A DNA stretch of 64,000 bases from Symbiodinium natans (GCA_905221605.1 CAJNDS010000014.1:513920-577919), one strand, 5' to 3'. Numbered from the stretch's first letter, positions 18,352 to 29,763 are shown. A program made the numbers and translations. Notes: generated by a model not told the origin, from the sequence alone.

Positions 18352-18580
18352 AGGGGTTAGGGTTTAGGGTTTAGGGTTTAGGGTTTAGGGTTTAGGGTTT
18401 AGGGTCTAGGGTCTAGGGTCTAGGGTCTAGGGTTTAGGGTTTAGGGTTTAGGGTTTAGGGTTTAGGGTTTAGGGTTTGGGGTTTACGGTTTAGGGTTTAA
18501 GGTTTAGGGTTTAGGGTTTAGGGTTTAGGGTTTAGGGTTTAGGGTTTAGGGTTTAGGGTTTAGGGTTTAGGGTTTAGGGC
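18352..18580 (+). repeat. TTTAGGG telomere-like array
   Basis: About 32 units with a block of four TCTAGGG variants. Confidence 0.97.
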
Positions 18581-18734
18581 TACACATCCTTTTTGACCCC
18601 AGTTGTCGCAAACCTCAGAACCTATTTGCGAAGCCCGAACCTCAAGAGAGCCCTCAACTCAACACCTAAACCCTAAACCCTAAACCCTAAATCCTAAATC
18701 CTAAACCTGAAACCCTAAACCCTACACCGAAAAG

Positions 18735-18807
18735 GGTCTCTCAGCAGTGGGCGGAGATCCAGGGCCGTCTCCTTAAGGCCGCCGGAGATGGAGCACCACT
18801 TACTCAA
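18735..18807 (-). CDS. putative exon
   Basis: A GAACAG acceptor precedes a frame reading LSKWCSISGGLKETALDLRP. CCCTAAA left and TTTAGGG right. The donor is unresolved (GA-type candidate). Gene unknown. Confidence 0.45.
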
Positions 18808-19270
18808 CTGTTCTTAGGGCTTAGGGGTTTAGGGCTTAGGGTTTAGGGTTTAGGGTTCAGGGTTTAGGGTTTAGGGTTTAGGGTTTAGGGTTTAGGGTTT
18901 AGGGTTTAGGGTTTAGGGTTTGATGTTTGCTAGGAACTGGTTCCAAAGTCGGTTCCGACACAAGCCACAACAAAATCTCAACAAAATCTCTGCATCCAGA
19001 AGCCTAAGGTGCAGGCTTATCGAACCGAGTGGAATTGGGAGTTTACCATAGTAAGGGACCCCTAAAATATCCCAAAAACAACATCCCCTTATCATGAGGA
19101 CCCGAACAAAGGCAGGAAACACCCACTTGGGTTGCATCTGTATGAGGATTGCATGAGACAACATTGGTAAGTACGTATTCCCGGAACCCTAAACTGGAAG
19201 CGAAGTCCATCAGCAGTACGGGGGACGGGAGGGCCAACATGGGGCAGAACCACAGACTGCACCCTGGGCT

Positions 19271-19373
19271 AAGGTTGATTCCCCCTTATACTAACAGTCC
19301 TTAATAGGTGTATTATGATAGGGGGTACTACAATCCCTACTAAGGCCTGTTAGTATACTTCAGAACATCCCAA
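19271..19373. mobile_element. foldback element family A, copy 4
   Basis: Inner inverted repeats CTAACAGTCCTTAATAGG and CTACTAAGGCCTGTTAG; the right end CAGAACATCCCAA is intact and the left end slightly diverged. Confidence 0.75.
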
Positions 19374-19670
19374 GGTCTAGGGTTTTATAAAGGGTTGGAT
19401 TTACTGCGGAGTCCTCTTACCGACTATTACCTGGATTGGTGACGGTAGGCTTCAGAAAAGTGTTGAGTCTTCAACCTGAAATCCCCTCCCGAAACTTTTT
19501 AGGGTTCAGGGTTTAGGGTTCAGGGTTTAGGGTTTACTTGTAGGGTTTCGGGTTTAGGTTCAGGGCTTAGGGCTCAGGGTTTAGGGTTTAGGGTTTAGGG
19601 TTTAGGGTTTAGGGCTTAGTTTTGGGGTTGAGGGTTTAGTGCGAAACTCGAAACCCTAGATCCAAGGCAC

Positions 19671-19726
19671 CATGGTCTCCACGCTCATGTCGACCGCCCC
19701 CGCGAGCTCTAACACGACGTCCTCGC
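19671..19726 (-). CDS. putative exon
   Basis: A GAGCAG acceptor precedes EDVVLELAGAVDMSVETM, with donor ATG|GTGCC. Protein-like hydrophobic pattern; gene unknown. Confidence 0.5.
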
Positions 19727-20122
19727 CTGCTCAGCTACTAGGACTCCCCTAAGCCCGAAGGTGTTAGGGTTTAGGGTTTAGGGTTTAGGGTTTAGGGTTT
19801 AGGGTTTAGGGTTTAGGGTTTGGGTTTAAAGTCTAAAATTTTGGGGTTTAGGGTGCCGGGTTTAGTTTAGGGTTTAGGATTTAGGGTTTCGGGCTTAGGG
19901 TTTGAAGGCGTTGGGGGTTGACCGCTTCGGGCTTCGGAAGGCGCGAAGAGGATGAGAAGGGGGCCACCACGGCGCCACTCGAGGAATGACGAGTTCCCCC
20001 AGCAAACGAGAAAACAAATACCTGAGGTCATAATTCGGAGCCTTGATGAGTTACAAGGCCCTAAACCTTACTCCCAGAACCCCCCCCCCCCCCCAAAAAA
20101 AAAAAAAAAACAAAAAATCAAG

Positions 20123-20223
20123 TTGGGATGTTCCCCCTTCTCCTAACAGTCCTTAATAAGGACTACAAGTGACGGTTACTAGAATCCCTATTCATGACTG
20201 TTAGTATAAGGGTGAACATCCCA
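20123..20223. mobile_element. foldback element family A, copy 5 (complete)
   Basis: TTGGGATGTTCCCCC at the left and GGGTGAACATCCCA at the right, with inner CTAACAGTCCTTAAT / ATGACTGTTAG. A poly-A run precedes it. Confidence 0.8.
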
Positions 20224-20775
20224 GCCTGGCACCCTAAACCCTAAATCCTAAACCAGAAGCCCTAAACCCTAATCCCTAAACCCTGAACCCTAAACCCTGA
20301 ACCCTAAACCCGAAGCCCTGAACCCTAAACCCTCAACCCTCAACCCTAAACCCTCAACCCTAAACCCTAAACCCTAAACCCTAAACCCTAAACCCTAAAC
20401 CAGAAACCCCAACTCCGAAACCTCCTCAGTTGATGTGCTTTGGGCTCCGTCTGGGCAAGGGGAGCGCAGCTGGGACTCACTTCGGTGGGCTTTGAACTCT
20501 CACCGGGGGGCTCGTGAGACGCCAGAGGGCGCGCCCTTTGGGAGAGGCTTTTAGGGTTTGAGGGCTTAAGGTTTAGGGTTTAGGGTTTAGGGTTTAGGGT
20601 TCAGGTTTCAGGGTTTAGGGTTGAGGTTTGATAAGGTTCGGGTTTTAGGGCTGTTGGCATCTTGGGGTTTTCCCAAAACCTCGAAGCCCCCCTACCCTGA
20701 ACCCTGCAAGTTCAAAGTCGAAACCCCCTGACCCCCTTCCCAAGCCCTTAAACCCCGGCAATAAAAGCAAAACAG

Positions 20776-20779
20776 ACAG

Positions 20780-20811
<32 letters not shown>

Positions 20812-20905
20812 ACAGTATCCATGTATATCTATATATATATATGTGTAGATACACACACATATATAAAACACATGTATACACCTATATATATATATATATA
20901 TAGAA
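20776..20905. repeat. CA and TA dinucleotide microsatellites
   Basis: ACACAC run at 20776-20808, then TATATA runs. Open frames through them are low-complexity artefacts. Confidence 0.95.
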
Positions 20906-20947
20906 ACACACATTCGAATTAATATGTGTATATACATATATACATAC

Positions 20948-21060
20948 CTTCTGCCTGCCCCTTTCAGAGCGATGTGCGGTGACGCCGCTGATTTCCTGCC
21001 TTCGGTCATCCACTGCTCCTGGGTTGGCTTTGCCAACCCGGTGAGACCAGCGCCCGCAGC
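20948..21060 (-). CDS. putative exon with GTATGT donor
   Basis: The frame reads GLAKPTQEQWMTEGRKSAA and SPHIALKGAGR, and ends at AGAAG|GTATGT, a textbook 5' splice site. The acceptor is not pinned down. Gene unknown. Confidence 0.5.
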
Positions 21061-21074
21061 AGGCCGGGGGTGGG

Positions 21075-21270
21075 GGTTTAGGGTTTAGGGTTTAGGGTTT
21101 AGGGTTTATGGTTTAGGGTTTAGGGTTTAGGGTTTAGGGTTTAGGGTTTAGGGCTTAGGGTTTAAGGCTTAGGGCTTAGGGCTTATAGGGCTTATAGGGC
21201 TTAGGGTTTGGGGTTTAGGGTTTGGGGCTGAGGGCTTAGGGCTTAGGGTGTAGGGTTTAGGGTTTAGGGT
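21075..21270 (+). repeat. TTTAGGG/TTAGGGC array
   Basis: Canonical units grade into GGGCTTA variants. The 21.27-22.0 kb interval to the right is unique, contains near-duplicate ATCTTCATTTTCATGC/ATCTTCATCTTCATC text and no supportable gene. Confidence 0.9.
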
Positions 21271-22084
21271 TTAGCGCTTAATGAGTAGACCCTACTTAAC
21301 ACGACCATACGAAGAACCCTAAGAAAACACACCTCCTAGATGTTAAAAGTCCTCCACAGTAGAGAATCTTTGGTAGTATCTTCATTTTCATGCCAAGATG
21401 TTTCTGTGATGTCAAAAGGCTTCAGGCGATATCTTCATCTTCATCAAAAAATGTTACTGCGATGTTATGGGCTTTAGGGGCCTTCGGGCCTTGGATTGAG
21501 GTTTAGGGTTCGGGGTTTAGGTGTTGTGGTTGTATACAGGCTGAAATGAGGGTTTATAATCGACTTGACACATGACGCTGTCCTCACCCCGGCAATGCCT
21601 CCGCAAATGCTGGCCGATTGACCAGCTGTGAAACTGCTCGGCTCGGCAACCTACAGGACCCCCTGTCTAGAGTTTAGGCTTCAGGGGTTCCGGGTTCAGA
21701 GGGGTTACTAGACCCTAAACCTCGTTTCAAGGCTAAGGGTTGTGGCGTGCTAAACGCCGGCGCCGTTGATGCGAACGTTCTTCTGAGCACTCGGGAGGTG
21801 TCGGTGCAGCGTAGTGCAGGGAGGTCTCACACGCGCACCTTGCTGTCCTGCGGATAGCCATCACTCTAGGGGTTTGGGGTTTGGGAATACGCATCACTCT
21901 AGCGCGGGAGCGCCTGCACACAAAGTACCCATCAGCAGCTAGACTACAAACGACAACGTGCTAACAAATGTGGGCATGTCGTTCTCAATGCATACTAGCT
22001 CACAGCCAGTCCTGAACCCTGAACCCTGAACCCTGAACCCTAAACCCTAAACCCTCAGCCCCCAAAACAAGGCATGACAACTGG

Positions 22085-22159
22085 GCGCCGATGCTTTTGG
22101 GCACTTCTTTGCAACAATCTGGAGTAAACGGCGGCAGCAAATCTCAAAGTGCGACTCCC
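22085..22159 (-). CDS. putative exon
   Basis: A GTCCACACAG acceptor precedes a frame reading ESHFEICCRRLLQIVAKKC. Good coding character; the donor is approximate. Confidence 0.5.
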
Positions 22160-22464
22160 CTGTGTGGACGTTTAGGATTTCGGGTTTAGGGTTTAGGGTT
22201 TAGGGTTTAGGTTTAGGGTTTAGGGTTTATGGGGCCCTGCGAGGTAAAGCAAGACATGGTAAACTAAGTGCAAACTTTGCTAGTGAACTGCAACCTCTGC
22301 AGCCTCCAGAAGCCCAGAACCTCTAAACCTCTTTGGGCCTTTTGAGGTATCCCCCAAGATACCGGCAAACAGGCACCCTAGTGTAAATACCATTCAACCC
22401 TAAACCCTAAACCTAAACCCTAAACCCCAAACCCCAAACCCTAAACCCTGAACATTTAACACCA

Positions 22465-22547
22465 GCCGGCTCCTTGTCCGGGCAAGTGCCGGCCCAATTC
22501 CGCCGCGCCAGCGTTGAGCCGCGCATGCGCCCGTCCCAGCCAGAGTC
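22465..22547 (-). CDS. putative exon
   Basis: A GCGAG acceptor precedes a frame reading DSGWDGRMRGSTLARRNW and AGTCPDKEP. The right flank is a TTTAGGG/TTTCGGG array. Gene unknown. Confidence 0.4.
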
Positions 22548-22690
22548 CTCGCTTAGGGTTTAGGGTTTCGGGTTTCGGGTTTAGGGTTTCGGGTTTCGGG
22601 TTTCGGGTTTAGGGTTTCGGGTTTCGGGTTTCGGGTTTAGGGTTTAGGGTTTCGGGTTTAGGGTTTTAGGGTGCTGAACCGAAAAAAAAC

Positions 22691-22774
22691 TTGAGATTTT
22701 CCCACGCATGAGGATTATAGTACCTTTTCATATAATCCCTACTAAGGACTGTTAGTATAAGGGGAACATCCCAA
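22691..22774. mobile_element. foldback element family A, copy 6
   Basis: The left end TTGAGATTTTCCC is a mutated TTGGGATGTTCCC. The right end TAAGGACTGTTAGTATAAGG then GGAACATCCCAA is intact. Confidence 0.75.
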
Positions 22775-23570
22775 CCCAAAAGCCTAAACCCTCTAAACCC
22801 TGGACCGTTGTTCCGTAAGCAATGACGGACTCGTGAATAGTGGTGGTAGTTGTGGTTCCACAAAAACTCCTTGATTACATACTAACCCACCGTAAGCTGT
22901 TGGAGTGTCTGGACTTAGATAATCAAAAAACAACACGTTGAATGCCCCCTTCGTTTTAAGCAGATTCTACTACAACTTGAAAGTGTGCCCCTAAACCCGA
23001 AATCCTGAACCAGATTACCGGAGACTCCTATATCTAACTTCAACGGGGTCTGGGTGAGCAGTACACAGACGCTACACGACCTGCAGAGCTCTGTCGGTTC
23101 AGGGCATTTAGGGTTTAGGGTTTAGGGTTTAGGGTTTAGGGTTCAGGGTTTAGGGAACCGAGAAGGACCCACACACCACAGCCCTGTGGCTCAAGCCTCA
23201 AAACCCCACATCCTCAGTGCGTCTTGAATCCAAGGTTGGAACGAAGGATTTAACCGTGGGGCCGACGTGTGGTCCCTGACCCTCTTGAGAGGGATCCGAA
23301 GCATGGGCCCTTGAAATATACAGTGTATGTAAGGGTTCTATAGCAAGGGACGCAAATTTCAGGGCCCTACTCGTAACCGCAGATCGAAGCCCTGCATCTA
23401 GGAAGCCCTCAACCCTGAACCCCACTAGGGAACCATGCTCCCGAAACCTGTCAGGAAACCGAAGACCTGAGATTGTACCCCACGGCCTCGCCAAAGCGAC
23501 GCGTGGCTAAGCCGTGGAACGGCGAGGCCTTGCGGCATTTGGGCATTTTTTGCAAATTAGGGTTTTGGGT

Positions 23571-23690
23571 TTGGGGTTTGGGGTTTAGGGTTTAGGGTTT
23601 AGGGTTTAGAGTTTAGGGTTTAGGGTTTAGGGTTTAGGGTTTAGGGTTTAGGGTTTAGGGTTTAGGGTTTAGGGTTTAGGGTTTAGGGTT
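23571..23690 (+). repeat. TTTAGGG telomere-like array
   Basis: About 17 units. The 22.9-23.5 kb interval before it is unique, with one 98-codon minus frame (23198-23494) of no recognisable family. Confidence 0.95.
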
Positions 23691-24104
23691 GGGGGCTTAT
23701 CCGTCCTTTTGTCGAAACCTAGGACCTCTTTTTTTCAAGCCCTCATGTGGCTATGCTTTTTTGGCAAGCAAAGGCACGTAGAGTAAGTCCTGGAGTGGGG
23801 TTGTTTAGCCTTAAGCTTTAGGGTTTAGAGCTTGGGGCTAGGGTTTAAGGGTCAAGGGTTCAGCAGGCCCACGTGGCAAAACTAGAATCCCCCAAGCCCC
23901 CGCCCCAACTCCAAACCCTATGCTATGTGAAAACCCAGGGCATAAACCATCAACCCCTAAACCCTCCCAACACCCCCCCCTGACCCCAAACCCCAGAATT
24001 CCGAAAACCCTTAACACTAGATTCCAGAAACACTAGACATCCCTAAGCCCTAAACCCTAAATCCTGAACCCCCCCCCCCCCAATCCCTAAACCCTAAACC
24101 CTAA

Positions 24105-24177
24105 ACCCCAAGCTGGAGCGCCTCTGCGCCGTTGGCACCCGGGAGTAAGGAGGCGCCAGCGAGGGCCTGCTGAGAAG
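24105..24177 (-). CDS. putative exon
   Basis: A CATTACGCAG acceptor precedes a frame reading SQQALAGASLLPGANGAEAL. CCCTAAA lies on the left. Gene unknown. Confidence 0.5.
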
Positions 24178-24944
24178 CTGCGTAATGCACGTTCCCAGGG
24201 TTTGGGCATGTAGGGTTCAGGGTATTAGGGCATTAGGGTATTGGGGCATTCGGGTTTACAGTTTAGGATTTTGGAATTTACGGTGTAGGGTTTAGGGTGA
24301 TGGTTTAGAGCTTAGGATCTGGAATTAGGGTATTAGGGTATTCGGGTATTCGGGCAATAGGGTAGTAGGGTATTAAGGTATTAGGGCTTCGGGTTTCGGG
24401 CTTGGTGTCTAGGGATTCATGGGTCTGCGAGCTGGGGATATAGGACTCAGGGTGCAGGCGTCGCGCGTCCGAGGGTTTGAGACTTCATCGTCATGCGGGC
24501 TTTCGGGCATAGGGGTCCCTAAAACCCGAGGCGTAAGTAAGATGTGGGGGTTTCCGAAATTAGGGGTACCTTCTTGGGGTCTTTGGGGGACAAAATTAGG
24601 GCCCCTTATTTCGTCACCCCTCATGTAGGGTGTACTAGTAAAACCCTAGACAGACCCTATACCCTGAACCCAAAACCTTAGACCCTAGACTTCTCGCGGC
24701 TGCCCTGCCTTGGGGAGGCTCTGCGTTCTATGCAACGTCGCCTTCTGCTCATTCCAGTCCTCGGCTACATAAGAGCTCAGGAAACTGTACCCGAAACCCG
24801 AAACCCGAAACCCGAAACCCGAAACCCTAAACCCTAAACCCTAAACCCTAGGGCTGTAGGGTTTAGGGTAGCGAAGGCTCCCGGAACTTCCAGAACTCCG
24901 ACCTTGGGTTATGACCCCCGTCCTCCTGGGTTTACGGCTAAGGG

Positions 24945-25050
24945 TTTACTGGTTTATAGTTGGGATAGGAATAAAAATTTAAAATTCTATTCTTATTGAG
25001 TTTAAGTACCCTTAAAAATGTAAAATGTTATCCCACTATGACAAAGTTTA
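24945..25050 (-). mobile_element. introner family 1, copy inside a telomere-like repeat
   Basis: The 98-bp core (24949-25046) on the + strand starts CTGGTTTATAGTTGGG and ends CACTATGACAAAG, flanked by a 4-bp duplication TTTA at 24945-24948 and 25047-25050. The flanks are TTTAGGG-type text, so the element jumped into the repeat. It matches the two introns of the membrane gene at 38936-39034 and 37665-37765 (shared GTACCCTTAAAAATGTAAAA and GTTGGGATA/TATCCCAAC ends). Confidence 0.85.
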
Positions 25051-25600
25051 GGGTTCAAGATGTAGGGTTTAGGGTTTAGCCTGTCCATGGGGGATTACGA
25101 AACCTCCTCAAACACAAGCTTCAGGGGGCGCTACTGGAAGGTGCACGTGTAAGGATATACTGATGATAACTCCAGGGTACCCCCAAGTTGCGTACTTTAA
25201 ATCTACTTTCTAAGTTTGCCAGGCCTTCAAGCAGCACGACTCCCAATCTTGCTGAGAATTGCTCTCTACACACCAGCTTCAGATTGGAGCTGTCATTGTT
25301 TCATTCTAGGTCAGAGCGCACGGCCTACTTCGGGTAGATGGTATCGCTCAAGGCCCTGGCAAAAACTATAAGGGTGCAACGTGACCGCCACGGTTTGTTT
25401 TCAAGCTGAACAGCCAGTACCACAAGCGCTGCCGACGCTGCTCCTGCTGGAAGCAGCCTGAACCTTACACCGCCCGCACCCTACACCCTAACAAGCCCTG
25501 AACCCCAAAAACCTTAAACCTAGCACTAATCCGTAAGTCCGCCTGAACACAAACCCTAACTCCTACACCCTACACCCTACACCCTACACCCCACACCCTA
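25050..25600. other. unique intergenic stretch downstream of the oxygenase
   Basis: No heptamer array until a TACACCC-type C-rich tract (about 25550-25610) next to the oxygenase stop codon. No gene recognised. Confidence 0.4.
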
Positions 25601-25605
25601 CACCC

Positions 25606-26901
25606 TCACCCTTCCTTGGCCTTGCTGCGCCCAGAGCTTGCCAAGTACTTGGGCAAGGCGGCAGCTGCAGCCAGCAAGCGGGCAGCCCTTGGGCCGTAGT
25701 CCGGCTTCTTGAGCCCTCGCTTTGGCCACTTGAAGCCGAAGCTCTTCAGGTACGAGACGTCCTGCGCCGGAAGCTTTGCGTATCCATGGTTCACGAAGAA
25801 GATGATGCAGAATCGCTCGCCTTGGAAAGGGCAAGTCGCGTGAGGGATGTTCCCATCGAACTCGAAGGAGCGGCCACTCACGTTCACCTTTCCTTGGCTG
25901 CACTCAGGAGGGTAGCTATAAATTAAACTTTTAGCTGCCTTAATAAAGAAACCCAATAAACCCAAAAAAGGGTAAGGATCTAAAATAACAGTAAAGTACC
26001 ACAAAGTTTCCCTGACCGTGGATGTAGAGCGCGCCACCGCTGAAGGACCCGAGGCAGGTAATCAACGATGGGCCCAAGTTGCTGGCGTCGCAGTGTAGTG
26101 CTGTCGCAAAGTTCTTGTTGATCTGGATGGTGGTGAAGGCGACTTTGGGCGCAACTGCTGTGGCAATCCGGCAGAGAGCCTGGATCAAGCCACGATGGCG
26201 CTCCATGCTCGACCTGTTCACTGAGTAACCTTTTCTCATGGACAAATTCACGCCAACAGAAAGCCCTGAGGCAGCCATCCCATCCTCGCCAATCACATTG
26301 GCGCGGCTTGCAGCGGGAAGCGAGTAGCTCGAAGAGCCGTCAGGGCCCGTTTGCCTTGCGCGCCTGGAAAAACGCCTGCTGGGAGTCTGTAGGCGGCGCT
26401 TTCGCGTTTTCAGGCGCTGGCCCCAGTAACTTCTTTCAGGAGCTTCCGAGCCCAGTGAGGATAAGCAGCAGGCGCCTTCAAGATCGTCTCGACAAAAGCA
26501 GCTGAGTATCGACTAGCCTTGGTCGTGGCGGAGCCCAGCGTGGGCAGACCCTTCGTCTTTGCCAGCTTCGACTCTGTGCAGAACCTTTCCTCCAACTCAC
26601 GACGCTGGCTGCTTTCGCTTGCCTTCGGCTTGGCTGCAGCCCTCTTCCGCTGCGCCTTCAAGGCATCCCAGTGACGGATGCGCGCCGACAGCTTGGGCAC
26701 CGTTTGCAGTAGCCGACGCTTAGCAGCTGGGTATGGTGCGCCTCTGCACGCCGTCCAGCCCCGACCCGCCATCCACTGCTGCTGCCGGTTCAGGAAATTC
26801 GCCAGCGTCCTCTCTTCTCCCTCTGTGCCCTGGGCCGGCAAGCGGCCATTGGATCGCACCCAGGCCTTCAGCTTCAAGACCGTCTGGTGAAAAGGAACCA
26901 T
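25606..26901 (-). CDS. 2-oxoglutarate/Fe(II) oxygenase-like protein with helicase-associated-type N-terminus
   Basis: Exon A (ATG at 26901 to about 26430) includes KAWVRSNGRLPAQ and LANFLNRQQQWMAG, resembling algal helicase-associated repeats. Exon B (26363-26011) carries FATALHCDASNLGPS, with the HxD iron-binding pair. Exon C (25892-25606, stop TGA) carries GNIPHATCPFQGERF, the distal histidine and the 2OG-binding arginine. HxD...H...R is the catalytic set of the superfamily; the substrate is unknown. Intron B/C (26010-25893, 118 bp) is an introner with GA-AG ends and a GAAA target duplication; splicing it restores GGT CAG GGA AAG. The donor of exon A is unresolved. Unlike its neighbours, the gene has no telomere-like arrays in its introns. 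Confidence 0.75.
25889..26010 (-). mobile_element. introner family 2 forming an intron of the oxygenase gene
   Basis: The core 25893-26006 on the + strand begins CTTGGCTGCACTCAGGAGGG and ends AGTACCACAAAG; TTTC is duplicated at 25889-25892 and 26007-26010. A second copy with a different duplication lies at 43558-43669. The duplicated GAAA (minus strand) supplies the intron's 5' GA. Confidence 0.88.
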
Positions 26902-27620
26902 GGGGCCAAAGCTTGCCGGGCTTTAAGGCTTCAGGGCCTTACAGGGCTCGAGCGCTTGGGGGTTCAGGGCTTTAGGGTGGGGGAGAGAAGCTGGGTACGA
27001 CTCTTCCCTGGTCCCGATGGAAGCAGAAGTGTTGGGAGGTTTGACTGGAGTTTCTGAGCCAAGAGATGTTGGGCTTGTAGCGACAAGAAAGTAGGGCAAG
27101 AGCAGCAATGTGCCGTTGGCTGCGCAGAGCATACCTTCGCCCCAGAAAAGCTAAACTCCGCGCAATCGCCCTGAGCATGTTTCATGCCAAGTACCCGAAT
27201 CCTCAAAGCCCTAAAAACCCGAACCCCTCAAGCCTTCAAGGACAAAGGGACCAGTTAAAAAATGCTTCAGCTACCATTCTCGGCCCTCGGCTTGGATAAA
27301 CCTCAGGGCCGCACCCTTGGGTTTGGACCAGTTTTTTTCCATCCCCTAGGAAAATACCTACGGCCACGTGACGACCTTTAGGGTTGAGGCTTTGGGGTTT
27401 TAGGGTTTCGGTTCAAGTCTGGAGCCCTTGGGCGATTCTTCTGCCCAAGTTCTCCGCCAGTGTCCAGGAGCTTGCGGCCGCCTTTGCACCAATTCCTGCG
27501 CCAAAGGGTCCCTAAACTCCTAAACAACCCCCCAAACCCCTAGACCCTAAACGCCTAAAGACCTGAACCTCTCAATTTCTGGGACCCCAAACCCTACGCC
27601 TCTCAATCCCTGCGAGCCTA
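26902..27620. other. unique region upstream of the oxygenase
   Basis: It probably holds the oxygenase 5' region. Overlapping minus frames at 26964-27206 have no recognised domain. The plus strand at 27458-27508 is open with ASVQELAAAFAPIPAPK, a possible exon of unknown strand. Confidence 0.35.
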
Positions 27621-27944
27621 AACCCCAAACTAACCCATTTAGGGTTTAGGGTGTAGGGTTTAGGATTTGGGGTTTAGGGGTTTGGGGTTTAGGGTTTGTG
27701 GTTTGGGACCTCTCATGCCTGTTCTTCCCTAAAGCCTAGCTCCCCCTCTGACGCACTGAATATTCGGGCTTCGGAGTTGAGGGTTTCGGGTTTAGGGTTT
27801 AGGATTTGGGGTTTAGGGTTTAGGGTTTAGGGTTTAGGGTTTAGGGTTTGGGGTTTAGGGTTTAGGGTTGAGGGTTGAGGGTCGAGGATTCACTTCAAGC
27901 CCCTCCCCCCTCCCAAGGAGGCAATAGTCGCCTTAATGGGGCTC

Positions 27945-28012
27945 AAGCGCCCAGCTGCTGCCCAGGCGCCAGCCCTTCCGTGCCTCTTCCGCCTCCTCCT
28001 CCTCCTGGCCCA
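27945..28012 (-). CDS. putative acidic exon
   Basis: A CCTTCAAG acceptor precedes a frame reading GQEEEEAEEARKGWRLGSSW. Low-complexity acidic; gene unknown. Confidence 0.35.
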
Positions 28013-28431
28013 CTTGAAGGCTTTAGGGTTTAGGGCTTAGGGTTTAGGGTTTAGGGTTCAGGGTTTAGGGTTTAGGCTTTAGGGATTATCCCGATTCGGG
28101 ATTAGGGATTGAGGCTTGAGGGATTGAGGGTTACCAAAGGTGCTCAGGGGTTTAGGGTTTAGGGTTCAAGGATTGAGGGTTTACTTAATCCCTGTTCCCC
28201 TAGGAAGAAAAAAGGATCCTTTTTGTTCATATATAAGAAAGCCCATAACCCAAAAAAGCAAAAAGGATCCCTAACACTGATCTAGTTTAGGGATTTGAGG
28301 GTTACCCAACAGAGCCCTTGCAGGCAAGGAATGGACCTTGACCCCGATGAATTCAGAGCATTGGGCTCTCCCCTAAACCCTAAACCCTAAACCCTAAACC
28401 CTAAACCCTAAACCCTAAACCCCGCCGAAAC

Positions 28432-28485
28432 CGGCAGCCAAAGCCCCCAGCCTTCGGTGGCACCGGCTCAGGCATGAAGTTCTTC
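28432..28485 (-). CDS. putative 54-bp exon
   Basis: A ACCCTTAG acceptor precedes KNFMPEPVPPKAGGFGC, with donor CCG|GTTTCGG. CCCTAAA left, TTTCGGG right. Confidence 0.5.
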
Positions 28486-28864
28486 CTAAGGGTTTCGGGC
28501 TTTGGGTTGAGGAGTTGTTCTCTAAACTAGGGTCCCTTCCAATTTTCTTTTTTTTTTTGGGGGGGAGGGTCCTTATTTACACGCCTACACCCTCTGCCCT
28601 CTCCCTCAAATTAGAAATGACTCCTTATACTCCCGAAGCAAGGGATATTGGAGTCTCTGGGTAGGTCCTATGAACCTAGAACCTTCGACCTTCAAGCCCA
28701 GACCTCAAGATATGGCGATGTGCAGCCTTTGACTCCGTTTCCCCATTCGGGTTTAGGGTTTAGGGTTTAGGGCTTAGGGTTTAGGGTAACTAAAGAATTA
28801 CCGGGAACCAGAATGTGTAGTCCCGTGAGACTAAGTCACGGAACCGCAAGGAAACGAGGAACAT

Positions 28865-29367
28865 TCAACGAATCAGCACAGAACTCCATTTCTCAGCGAG
28901 CAACAGGCCACTTTTCATATTTGGCGACAAACCGACAAGACATTCATGCACAAACGTGTGAGATGTGTCCTCTCTCGGCCTTCCATCGTGCTTCCTCTCC
29001 ATGTTGGGAACAAAGTCAACAAAGCACGAGACCATCCAAACGAGGCCAAAACCAAGCAACACAAGCAGCGAGAAGAGTTCTTCCTCAGACTCTCCTTGAT
29101 GGTTTCCTCGCCGGTAGGAGCAGGATGGACCGCATGTAGATGATAAAAAACACGCTCCCTTCGCGCCTCCATTCGCTCGGCTTTGTGTGTCCCTGTCTTT
29201 GTGGAACGGATGCGATAGGTAGAGGATGTGCTCTGTGGAGTGATATTTCCCCCAACCCCCCACCCCCAGCCGGAGATGGAATGGATAACATCAAGCATCA
29301 AAACTAGTCCTAAAAGACATGCAGCCTCCAACCAAGAACCTTCCAAGTAGCCCAAACAAACACACAA
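28865..29367 (-). CDS. hypothetical protein segment with one membrane helix
   Basis: A 370-bp unique stretch open on the minus strand in two frames. One frame contains FSLLVLLGFGLVWMVSCFVD, a plausible transmembrane helix, between charged segments. There is no recognised family, and the exon limits and even the coding frame are uncertain. Confidence 0.3.
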
Positions 29368-29445
29368 CCCTAGCCGCCTAAACTCGAATCCCCTAGACCC
29401 TGAAGCCCCATAAGCCCCTCAAATCCTCGCCCCCGCAAAAACTAC

Positions 29446-29543
29446 TGGTTCTTAGCAGGGAATGAGGGAATGAGGTATCCTATATAATCCCTGAAAAAGG
29501 GTCAATAGGGGGATACAAGGTACCTACATTCTACTAAGAACCC
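29446..29543. mobile_element. foldback element family B, copy 3
   Basis: Ends TGGTTCTTAGCAGGGAATG and CATTCTACTAAGAACCCA; inner CTATATAATCCCTGAAAAAG. The cleanest family B copy without array insertion. Confidence 0.75.
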
Positions 29544-29676
29544 AGGGCAAAAACGCGTTTTCAAGGTAGTATAATGGCCATATTCGGAGTATTTTGAAGT
29601 GACACCCTAAACCCTAAACCCTAAACCCCAAACCCCAAACCCCAAACCCTAAACCCTAAACCCTAATCTTTTCTTG

Positions 29677-29726
29677 CCGCAGCTCCGCTCCACCACCTTG
29701 TAGCGACCCCGGACGGGGCCGCCCTC
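29677..29726 (-). CDS. putative exon
   Basis: A CATGGCCCCAG acceptor precedes EGGPVRGRYKVVERSCGKK. Strong coding look; opposed arrays on both sides. Confidence 0.5.
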
Positions 29727-29763
29727 CTGGGGCCATGGCTTGGAGGAGGTCTCTGATAGGGTT

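Noticed and set aside
27458-27508. Plus-strand exon ASVQELAAAFAPIPAPK
   Set aside because: Sits in the opposite array context to the confident exons, and the minus strand is open too; no second splice signal.
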